A stretch of 9,311 bases of DNA from an uncultured Clostridium sp. GTDB taxonomy: Bacteria > Bacillota > Clostridia > Peptostreptococcales > Peptostreptococcaceae. The stretch spans positions 1 through 9,311 of the forward strand of contig UQCY01000069.1 of the NCBI GenBank assembly GCA_900539645.1, read 5' to 3'. Shown here in pieces: positions 1 to 5,017 of the stretch. How positions within the stretch are numbered: position 1 is the first letter of the stretch; each line of letters opens with the position of its first letter. Under the pieces are notes generated by a model that was given only the letters and a program-made list of their open reading frames with translations, was not told the origin of the DNA and did not search any database. A program made the translations under genes and the position numbers.

Positions 1-50
1 AATGAGATAGGAATGAAAATTAATAAAATTAAATTTAAATATATTATACG

Positions 51-56
51 AGGAGG
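51..56 (+). promoter_or_regulatory. Strong ribosome binding site that fixes the start at 64
   Basis: AGGAGG lies 7 nt before the ATG at 64. The in-frame ATG at 13 has only a weak purine stretch upstream and would add a basic 17-residue extension, so 64 is preferred. Confidence 0.85.
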
Positions 57-63
57 GAGAAGT

Positions 64-504
64 ATGATTCAGGTAATATTAATTGTCTTCGTTGCAATGC
101 TTATTTATTCATTTATGAAATCAAAAAGAGAGGCAAGTATAATACAAGCGCAAAGAGATGCATTAAATGAAAAGAAAAACAAGGCTATAGAAAGCTTAAA
201 TATCAAAGAAAAAGTGTCTACTATAGACAAAGAAGATAGAGTGTTTATATTCACAGAGGATAATGAAGTATATGTATATAACTCAAAAGATGAGTCAGTT
301 GAAAAGCTAGAAGATATAAAGAAGATACTTTCAAAAAGAAGATATGAAAGTGTGCAATCTGGTTGAGCCACTTGTACACAGCTACGGGGCGTAGTTTTAG
401 CAATAAAATTATCAAATAGCGAATATAAAAGCGAATTTGAGCCAAGTGAAGTAAAAAATGTTGAAAGATTTGAGGAATTAGTTCAGCAGGAATTAGGAAT
501 TTAA
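64..504 (+). CDS. Candidate selenoprotein: small membrane-anchored protein with in-frame UGA (Sec101) in a U-x-x-C motif
   Basis: I do not recognise this family. Seen: from ATG 64 the frame runs to a TGA at 364-366, then continues in the same frame for 45 sense codons to TAA at 502-504. With UGA read as selenocysteine the product is 146 aa. Residues 2-18 form one hydrophobic membrane segment; the K/R cluster just after it (19-22) suggests a cytoplasmic C-terminal part. A charged, possibly helical stretch (about 22-50) follows, then a compact region with short beta-like stretches (EVYVYN). The UGA gives SG-U-A-T-C-T, a UxxC redox motif (U101, C104). The tail (VVLAIKLSN... EELVQQELGI) is protein-like. 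A SECIS-like hairpin follows the UGA at the right distance. Known: Sec often replaces Cys in CxxC-type redox sites in Clostridia. Inferred: a membrane-tethered thiol/selenol redox protein. Alternatives are a nonsense-mutated gene or a genuine 100-aa protein. The SelA/B/C/D genes needed for decoding are not in this window. Confidence 0.72.
364..403 (+). promoter_or_regulatory. Putative bacterial SECIS element with its UGA
   Basis: Directly after the UGA (364-366) the sequence becomes GC-rich. CTACG (382-386) pairs perfectly with CGTAG (390-394) around a GGG loop (387-389). G381-T395 and A380-T396 extend the stem. A lower helix can form between TTGT (372-375) and GCAA (400-403) across an internal loop. 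The loop begins 21 nt after the last base of the UGA. Bacterial SECIS elements lie inside the coding region just 3' of the UGA and carry a G early in a small apical loop about 16-37 nt downstream; this hairpin meets those criteria. The codons across it include CGG and GGC, uncommon in this A/T-rich window, as expected if RNA structure constrains them. I judged this by eye, without a folding program. Confidence 0.68.
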
Positions 505-593
505 TTCTTGAAATCAGATAAATTAACAAGATTGAAAATGCAAAATAGCATTAAATAATATATAAATTAAAAACTTATAAAAACCTTATTGTC

Positions 594-633
594 AAACACA
601 TATGAATTAGTTTCGTATGTGTTTCTTTTTTTT
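594..633 (+). terminator. Rho-independent terminator after the candidate selenoprotein gene
   Basis: AAACACATATG (594-604) pairs with CGTATGTGTTT (614-624), with one T-G wobble. The loop is 9 nt, and C plus eight T (626-633) follow. It separates the first gene from the promoter at 638-666. Confidence 0.9.
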
Positions 634-637
634 GAGA

Positions 638-666
638 TTGTTGTAATATTTTTTGAATGATATAAT
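638..666 (+). promoter_or_regulatory. Sigma-A-type promoter for the 708-1986 gene pair
   Basis: TTGTTG (638-643), a 17-nt spacer and a perfect TATAAT (661-666). The start point would be near 673, leaving a leader of about 35 nt. The -35 matches only in its TTG, but position right after a terminator and before the gene supports it. Confidence 0.65.
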
Positions 667-707
667 AAAATCATAATAAAAATAGTACAAGAAAAGAGGA
701 TTTAATT

Positions 708-1481
708 ATGAAAATTGCTTTAGATGAAGTGGAATCACTTTTAAATATGATAGAAAAAATAGAAATACATAAAAATAGAAAACTTATAAGAGTAGGTGCT
801 GGTATAAAGGTACTTTATCGTGGATACAAGGAAGGCAGTAAAGATAAAACATTTATGGACAATGCAAGAGTAGATTTATTCTTAATATACGAAGAGGATG
901 GAGAAGAGTACTTAACTAAGCTTACTCAGAAAGTTGGATACAGCACAATAAAATACACAAATAGTGCATTTAAAGTAGATGATTTATACGATGCGACAAT
1001 AACAATAAACGATACTGAAAAATGGCGGTTAAATAAACAGATTAAGGACTTTATAGAAGAATTTAAAGAGAAAAATTTCTTCAGTAGGGTTAGATATTTT
1101 ACAGACAAAAATAGTGTAAATATGCTTGTTCAGGATATTTCTAAACTAAAGGAAATGACAATGTTTAGTAGATATACTGGTGAAGATATGACAAAAATAG
1201 AGTATATGACTAACTTTATGTATTATATAGAAAAAGAATTTAATGGTGTGAAAACTAGCGATATAGATAAGTATAAAATGGAAGAATTTGAAAATATGGA
1301 CTTTATAGGATGGCTTATAAAATCTGGTGAGATGGGAGATTACCTAGAATGGAGAAGTGAAAAAACAGATCTAGGTGGATGTATAATTCAGGTAGATGAA
1401 GGCAAAGTAAATCCTAAAGTATTTGAAAAAATGCTTGAAAATGAAAATATAAGAGAATTAAATATAAAATTTAGACGATAG
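708..1481 (+). CDS. Hypothetical protein, 257 aa
   Basis: I do not recognise this protein. ATG 708 is preceded by AGAGGA (695-700) with a 7-nt spacer. The sequence is rich in Lys, Glu, Asp and Ile, and has no signal peptide or membrane segment, so it should be cytosolic. The N-terminal half (about 1-100) looks alpha/beta, with strand-like stretches such as RVDLFLIYEEDG and DDLYDATITIND. The middle (about 105-200) looks mainly helical, and the C-terminus returns to strand-like stretches (GGCIIQVDEG, IRELNIKFRR). There is one Cys, near residue 225 (GGC), and no nucleotide-binding or catalytic motif I can name. The HAD-family gene starts 37 nt after its stop with no terminator between, so the two are probably co-transcribed. 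Confidence is in the gene, not in a function. Confidence 0.85.
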   Translation: MKIALDEVESLLNMIEKIEIHKNRKLIRVGAGIKVLYRGYKEGSKDKTFMDNARVDLFLIYEEDGEEYLTKLTQKVGYSTIKYTNSAFKVDDLYDATITINDTEKWRLNKQIKDFIEEFKEKNFFSRVRYFTDKNSVNMLVQDISKLKEMTMFSRYTGEDMTKIEYMTNFMYYIEKEFNGVKTSDIDKYKMEEFENMDFIGWLIKSGEMGDYLEWRSEKTDLGGCIIQVDEGKVNPKVFEKMLENENIRELNIKFRR

Positions 1482-1518
1482 TGTTTAGATAATTAGCGTA
1501 TATTAATGGGGGAAGATT

Positions 1519-1986
1519 ATGATAAAAATAGAAATTCCAGGAAGAGGAGATTATGAAATAGAAAATGCTGTATTTGATTACAATGGTACAGTTGCTGTAA
1601 ATGGAGAGATGAGTGAAAATACTCAAGAAAATTTAAAAAAACTTAGTGAGTTTGTAGATATTTATATATTAACAGCTGATACCTATGGTACTGTTAAGAA
1701 AAAATGTGAAAAACTTCCTGTATCGGTTGAAGTATTTCCAACTCACGATGCAGCAGATTACAAAGAAAAAATAGTAAGCTCTCTTTCAGGACAGAGTATA
1801 TGCTTTGGAAATGGATACAATGATATAAAAATGTTTGATGTTGCAGATTTATCAATATGCATAATAGAAGGAGAAGGATGTGCAGGAAAATTATTATCAC
1901 ATAGTGATATAATTGTAAAATCTATTGATGATGCATTTGAATTAGTATTCAATACAAATAGAATAAAAGCAACTCTAAGAGGATAA
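1519..1986 (+). CDS. Small HAD-family protein (soluble P-type-ATPase-like), Asp+2 replaced by Asn
   Basis: A 155-aa protein with the core motifs of the haloacid dehalogenase superfamily. Motif I is VFDYNGT: nucleophile D20, N22 at the usual general acid/base position, and T24. Motif II is ILTADT (T52). A likely motif III lysine is K82. Motif IV is GNGYND (97-102), whose Asp would bind Mg2+. No large cap domain fits in this length, so it is a minimal capless or C0-type HAD. The layout resembles the catalytic core of P-type ATPases without membrane parts. The Asn at D+2 departs from the phosphatase DxDGT; in P-type ATPases this position is also not Asp and phosphoenzyme hydrolysis is slow. Activity as an ordinary phosphatase is therefore uncertain. 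GGGGGA (1508-1513) lies 5 nt before the ATG. It is probably in one operon with the 708-1481 gene. The natural substrate is unknown. Confidence 0.85.
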   Translation: MIKIEIPGRGDYEIENAVFDYNGTVAVNGEMSENTQENLKKLSEFVDIYILTADTYGTVKKKCEKLPVSVEVFPTHDAADYKEKIVSSLSGQSICFGNGYNDIKMFDVADLSICIIEGEGCAGKLLSHSDIIVKSIDDAFELVFNTNRIKATLRG

Positions 1987-2128
1987 CTGATTAAAGTAAT
2001 ACATAATGGGTATTAATATAATATACAAATAATTAAATGCAATATAATTAAGTTTTAATGATAAAAATGAATAGAAAATTTGTAAACTAAACAAATATTA
2101 AAAAATATTTTAAAAATTATTGATTATA

Positions 2129-2157
2129 TTGCAAAAAAAGTTTTTTAGTGTTATCAT
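2129..2157 (+). promoter_or_regulatory. Probable promoter of the universal stress protein gene
   Basis: TTGCAA (2129-2134), a 17-nt spacer and TATCAT (2152-2157). A TG dinucleotide at 2149-2150 makes an extended -10. The untranslated leader would be about 60 nt. The 1987-2207 stretch around it is A/T-rich and otherwise shows nothing I can name. Confidence 0.5.
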
Positions 2158-2210
2158 AATATTAATAAAAGAATTTTTAGTAAATTTAGAAAAGTTATTC
2201 TAGATTTTTG

Positions 2211-2218
2211 AAAGGAAG
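2211..2218 (+). promoter_or_regulatory. Ribosome binding site that sets the USP start at 2226
   Basis: AAAGGAAG lies 7 nt before ATG 2226. The upstream in-frame TTG at 2208 would put this site inside the coding region and has no ribosome site of its own, so it is rejected. Confidence 0.75.
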
Positions 2219-2225
2219 ATGTGTT

Positions 2226-2636
2226 ATGGCTAAAAAGAAAATATTAGTACCAATAGACGGAACTGAAAGAAGTATGCATTCTCTAGAGTTTATAAAAGGA
2301 ATATTTGACAAAGATTCTGTAGATATCGAGGTAATGAATGTCAAAGAACTAGTATTTATAGATGGCATATCACTATCTGAAGAAATTAAAAATTCTGAAG
2401 CATTAGGTAGAAAAATTCTAGATAAAGCAGAAGAAATAATGGAAGGATACAATGTTAGTGTATACTTCACATTTGGATATCCAGGTGATGAAATAATTAG
2501 AAAAGCAAAAGAAGACGATATAGACATAATTGTTATGACTAAATCAACTAAGAAGGGACTAACTAGAATGATAGGATCTGTTACAGCAAGTGTTGTAAAA
2601 CAGGCTAAATGTATAGTTATGATAGTTCCAGAATAG
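2226..2636 (+). CDS. Universal stress protein (UspA family), degenerate nucleotide loop
   Basis: A 136-aa single-domain Usp protein. It opens with MAKKKILVPIDGTERS, the usual first strand plus the D (here D11) that contacts nucleotide in ATP-binding members. It then has FGYPGDEIIRKAKEDDIDIIVMTK (given in part, FGYPGDEIIRKA) and ends in the family's GSVTASVVKQAKC-IVMIVP block. ATP-binding Usps carry G-2x-G-9x-G-S/T after the strand ending in IVM. Here the first two glycines are replaced (TKSTKKGL) and the loop looks about one residue short before GSV, so nucleotide binding may be weak or lost. Family members are cytoplasmic, often dimeric, and rise in stress or stationary phase. It sits just upstream of rubrerythrin, but a hairpin separates them. 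The family call is secure; the specific role is unknown. Confidence 0.92.
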   Translation: MAKKKILVPIDGTERSMHSLEFIKGIFDKDSVDIEVMNVKELVFIDGISLSEEIKNSEALGRKILDKAEEIMEGYNVSVYFTFGYPGDEIIRKAKEDDIDIIVMTKSTKKGLTRMIGSVTASVVKQAKCIVMIVPE

Positions 2637-2675
2637 GATATGAGAATATTAAATTAAGTGTAATATAGTAAATTT

Positions 2676-2703
2676 AACCCCATATTTTTAATATGGGGTT
2701 TCT
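2676..2703 (+). terminator. Hairpin between usp and rbr, probable terminator with a weak T tail
   Basis: AACCCCATAT (2676-2685) pairs perfectly with ATATGGGGTT (2691-2700) around TTTTA. Only TTTCT follows the GC-rich part, a poor U tract. It may stop usp transcripts fully or only partly, leaving some read-through into rbr. Confidence 0.65.
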
Positions 2704-2737
2704 ATAAATTTAAAATAAAAAATAAGGGGGTTTTACA

Positions 2738-3277
2738 ATGGAATTAAAAGGAAGTAGAACTGAACAGAACTTATTAACTGCATTTGCAGGAGAATCACAG
2801 GCAAGAAACAAATACGATTACTTTGCATCAAAAGCAAAAAAAGAAGGTTACAACGAAATAGGTGCAATCTTTGCTGAAACTGCAGGTAATGAAAAAGAAC
2901 ACGCAAAAATATGGTTTAAATTATTAAATGGAATAAATTCAACTGAAGAAAACTTAAAAGCAGCTGCAGCAGGTGAAAACTACGAATGGACAGATATGTA
3001 CGCAGGATTTGCTAAAGTAGCTAAAGAAGAAGGATTTGATCATATAGCATACTTATTTGAAGAAGTAGCTAAAATAGAAAAAGAACATGAAGAAAGATAT
3101 CTTACTCTATTAAAGAACTGCGAAGAAGAAAAAATATTTGAAAAAGACGCAGAAGTTACAGCTTGGGTATGTACTAACTGTGGACATATACACTTTGGTA
3201 AAAAAGCTCCAGAAATGTGTCCAGTATGTGAACATCCAAAAGGATACTTCAAAGTTAAAGATGAATCTTACAAATAA
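2738..3277 (+). CDS. rbr: Rubrerythrin (ferritin-like diiron domain plus C-terminal rubredoxin domain)
   Basis: A 179-aa classical rubrerythrin that reduces hydrogen peroxide to water with electrons from rubredoxin or NAD(P)H-linked partners, in the cytoplasm of anaerobes. The four-helix diiron domain (about 1-135) holds the ligands E19, the ExxH pair E52/H55, E80 and E83 in GENYEW, and a second ExxH pair E114/H117. The rubredoxin domain (about 140-175) has CTNC (145-148) and CPVC (161-164) for one Fe(SCys)4 centre. Length and domain order are normal. AAGGGGG (2724-2730) lies 7 nt before the ATG. Only 37 nt separate the upstream hairpin from the start. A weak promoter, TTAATA (2688-2693), 17 nt, TAAAAT (2711-2716), could overlap the hairpin. 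No clear PerR box was seen. Confidence 0.97.
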   Translation: MELKGSRTEQNLLTAFAGESQARNKYDYFASKAKKEGYNEIGAIFAETAGNEKEHAKIWFKLLNGINSTEENLKAAAAGENYEWTDMYAGFAKVAKEEGFDHIAYLFEEVAKIEKEHEERYLTLLKNCEEEKIFEKDAEVTAWVCTNCGHIHFGKKAPEMCPVCEHPKGYFKVKDESYK

Positions 3278-3316
3278 GATTATCTAAGGTAAAATTTTGG
3301 TAAAATAATTAAGATT

Positions 3317-3363
3317 AAAAAACGGGCTATTACATTAACTAAATTTAATGTGATAGCCCGTTT
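3317..3363. terminator. Bidirectional terminator between convergent rbr and the DEAD-box helicase
   Basis: A 19-bp stem pairs 3320-3338 with 3345-3363 (one G-T wobble, loop CTAAAT), with a GC-rich foot ACGGGCTA/TAGCCCGT. On the minus strand it is followed by TTTTTT (complement of 3317-3322), ideal for ending helicase transcripts. On the plus strand TTTATAATT follows, serving rubrerythrin less strongly. Confidence 0.92.
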
Positions 3364-3379
3364 ATAATTATCTTACAAA

Positions 3380-4495
3380 TTATATTTCTGTATCGTCAAA
3401 TCTTACTTTTATTTTGAATCCCAATTTACTTTCTACATCTTCAAGTACTTTTGTATTTTTATCTGTTACAAATGCACAAGTATCTCCATTTTCTCCTGCA
3501 CGTCCAGTTCTTCCTATTCTATGTATGTAGTCCTCTGCAGTTTCTGGAAAATCATAGTTGTATATATGTGTAACCCCAGTTATATCAAGTCCTCTAGATG
3601 CTACATCTGTAGCTATTAGATACTGAGTTTTCATATTTCTGAAGTTCTTCATAATTCTTTCTCTCTTTGCCTGAGAAATATCGCTGTGTATTTTTTCGCA
3701 GTTATATCCTCTTGCACCCATATCTTCCTCTAATTTATCAGCTCTTCTTTTAGTTCTACAGAAGATTATAGCCATAAAAGGATTGTCTTCATCTAAAACT
3801 TTGCATAAACTGTCGAACTTTCTTCTATCTGTAGTTTTTACAATAGATTGGTTTATTTTTTCTAATGTTACTTCCTGACTTTTTATTTCTATAAAAGCTG
3901 GGTCATTTGTATATCTATAGGCAAGTTTTTTAACCTGTGAATCCATAGTTGCGGAGAAGAAAAGAGATTGTCTTTTCTTGTTTGTTTCTTTAAGAATTGC
4001 ATCTATTTCATTTTTAAATCCCATAAGAAGCATCTGATCTGCTTCATCTAATATGAATACATCTAGATTTTTTAAACTTATTGTTTTTCTGTCTAAATGG
4101 TCTAAAAGTCTACCAGGTGTAGCTATTACTAAATGAATGTTTCCTTTTAGTTTGTTTACCTGAGATTTTATATCCTTTCCACCGTAAGCAGATAATATAT
4201 TTAATCCTAGTGGTTCTGCTAGTTTTTCAGCTTCATTAGAAATCTGAAGTGCAAGCTCTCTTGTAGGCGTTAGTATAAGTGCAGAAACATCCTTTTTATT
4301 TTTGTTTATTCTTTCAAGTGTAGGAATTAAGAATGCAAGAGTCTTACCTGTTCCTGTCTGTGACTGAGCAATGACATCTCTTCCTTCTTTTATTATTCCA
4401 ATACATTCCTCTTGGACTGGAGTAGGTTTTGTTATTCCTGATTTTTTTAGAATATCTATAATCTCGTCTTTTATGTTTAAATCTTTAAATTCCAT
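3380..4495 (-). CDS. DEAD-box ATP-dependent RNA helicase, minimal core (CshA/CshB/RhlE-like)
   Basis: A 371-aa protein that unwinds or remodels RNA using ATP, typically in cold adaptation, ribosome assembly or mRNA decay. All core motifs are present in order: upstream aromatic F3 and Q-motif Q28 (KPTPVQ), Walker A AQSQTGTGKT (43-52), Ia PTRELA (77-82), Ib TPGR (126-129), II DEAD (150-153), III SAT (181-183), then in the second RecA lobe IIFC, TDVASRGLD and HRIGRTGRAG. The protein ends about 45 residues after motif VI with no basic, RGG or RNA-binding tail, so it is shorter than CshA or DeaD and close to a bare two-lobe helicase. The minus-strand ribosome site AAAGGAAA lies about 6 nt before the ATG. 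It is transcribed away from the citrate operon and converges with rubrerythrin. The paralogue class within the DEAD family cannot be fixed from this sequence. Confidence 0.95.
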   Translation of the reverse strand: MEFKDLNIKDEIIDILKKSGITKPTPVQEECIGIIKEGRDVIAQSQTGTGKTLAFLIPTLERINKNKKDVSALILTPTRELALQISNEAEKLAEPLGLNILSAYGGKDIKSQVNKLKGNIHLVIATPGRLLDHLDRKTISLKNLDVFILDEADQMLLMGFKNEIDAILKETNKKRQSLFFSATMDSQVKKLAYRYTNDPAFIEIKSQEVTLEKINQSIVKTTDRRKFDSLCKVLDEDNPFMAIIFCRTKRRADKLEEDMGARGYNCEKIHSDISQAKRERIMKNFRNMKTQYLIATDVASRGLDITGVTHIYNYDFPETAEDYIHRIGRTGRAGENGDTCAFVTDKNTKVLEDVESKLGFKIKVRFDDTEI

Positions 4496-4562
4496 AATTG
4501 ATTTCCTTTCAAATTAAATTTGTTTAATAAAATTTTAATAAATTAAAAATTACTTACTAAGC

Positions 4563-4581
4563 ATTATAGATTATTATAACA
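4563..4581 (-). promoter_or_regulatory. Probable helicase promoter with extended -10
   Basis: On the minus strand, TGT plus TATAAT occupies 4581-4573, a perfect extended -10. A second TATAAT lies at 4568-4563. No good -35 is visible, which an extended -10 can tolerate. The helicase mRNA would then have a leader of roughly 65-75 nt. Confidence 0.5.
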
Positions 4582-4752
4582 CGAAAAGAGTGGATTTAAT
4601 TGAAATGAGATAAAAAATGAATAGTTGCAATAAAATTATTTGATTAAATGTGAAAATAATATTCTAATACTGCGTTAAATTTGGATAAATTATGTAAAAT
4701 AAGCTGATAAATTATTAAAAATTAATAACAAATTGCAATTAGAAACGTCGTA

Positions 4753-4791
4753 TTTGTCAAAAAAGGGCTTAAAATTTGATTTTTAGACAAA
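4753..4791. repeat. Inverted repeat upstream of the citrate-operon promoter
   Basis: TTTGTC (4753-4758) pairs with GACAAA (4786-4791). After one A-A mismatch, AAAAA (4760-4764) pairs with TTTTT (4780-4784). The loop is 15 nt and contains GGGCTT. No T tract follows on the plus strand. It ends 38 nt before the -35 and could be a DNA operator or a chance A/T dyad. Confidence 0.4.
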
Positions 4792-4794
4792 AAA

Positions 4795-4893
4795 ATGCAA
4801 GAAAATAAAAATAAAATTCAAAAAGGTATTGATTTATTTTTGTTAAAGGACTATTATATACCCAAGAGATAAATGCAAGATTTGAAAAATAAA
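4795..4893 (+). repeat. Imperfect direct repeat, 78-nt period, on both sides of the promoter
   Basis: 4795-4815 and 4873-4893 agree at 17 of 21 positions with no gap. Both begin ATGCAAGA and both have AAAAATAAA 12 nt in. A further shared block, ATTCAAAAA, follows at 4816-4824 and 4901-4909 after a 7-nt difference in spacing. One copy sits just upstream of the -35, the other just downstream of the predicted start point. Confidence 0.5.
4829..4857 (+). promoter_or_regulatory. Sigma-A-type promoter of the citrate/aconitase/isocitrate dehydrogenase operon
   Basis: TTGATT (4829-4834), a 17-nt spacer and TATTAT (4852-4857). The predicted start is near 4864, giving a leader of about 150 nt before ATG 5018. 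No other comparably good promoter was seen in the region. Confidence 0.7.
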
Positions 4894-4918
4894 TTGCATA
4901 ATTCAAAAAAGTTATAAA

Positions 4919-4955
4919 TTAGTGTAAAATCTAAAAAAATAAATCAATACACTAA
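4919..4955 (+). repeat. 8-bp inverted repeat in the operon leader
   Basis: TTAGTGTA (4919-4926) and TACACTAA (4948-4955) are exact reverse complements separated by 21 nt. A shorter pair, TTTGAA (4881-4886) and TTCAAA (4902-4907), lies upstream. Neither is followed by a T tract, so they are not terminators. They may be leader RNA structure or a protein site. Confidence 0.5.
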
Positions 4956-5017
4956 AAAGGGAATTTATTAGGGAAAATAAAAAAGGAATTTAGTTTAAAA
5001 TTTAGGAGGTATTTAAA

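Larger units (their letters stand above)
4496..5017. other. Divergent regulatory intergenic region, 522 nt
   Basis: No gene is supported here. It is very A/T-rich and lies between the leftward helicase and the rightward citrate operon. It holds the helicase promoter (4563-4581), an inverted repeat (4753-4791), the citrate-operon promoter (4829-4857), an imperfect direct repeat flanking that promoter (4795-4815 and 4873-4893), and a leader of about 150 nt with an 8-bp inverted repeat (4919-4955). Several short TGCAA or TTGCAA elements recur (near 4625, 4733, 4796, 4874 and 4894). No riboswitch or T-box consensus was recognised. Confidence 0.7.

Noticed and set aside
42..47. TATTAT as a -10 for the first gene
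   Set aside because: It would place the transcript start inside the ribosome site, and no matching -35 is visible.
13..63. Upstream ATG at 13 as the start of the first gene
   Set aside because: It lacks a good ribosome site, while ATG 64 has AGGAGG at ideal spacing and begins directly at the membrane segment.
364..366. Simple nonsense mutation making the first gene a pseudogene
   Set aside because: Not excluded, but the UxxC context, in-frame protein-like tail and correctly placed G-loop hairpin together fit Sec decoding better. There is no other damage in the gene.
251..529. Minus-strand open frame opposite the first gene
   Set aside because: Shadow of the plus-strand frame. It lacks a ribosome site and covers the predicted SECIS region; its openness follows from the plus-strand codons.
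1997..2015. TAATAC/GTATTA dyad after the HAD gene as a terminator
   Set aside because: Only six weak pairs with no T tract.
4664..4678. CodY-like box around AATATTCTAATA
   Set aside because: Several mismatches to AATTTTCWGAAAATT; in such A/T-rich DNA a match this weak is expected by chance.
4795..4872. 25-codon open frame beginning ATGCAAGAA
   Set aside because: It has no ribosome site and overlaps the -35 and -10 of the operon promoter.
4873..4917. 14-codon possible leader peptide in the citrate-operon leader
   Set aside because: Only a weak purine stretch precedes it, there is no run of regulatory codons and no attenuator terminator follows. Its start is simply part of the direct repeat.
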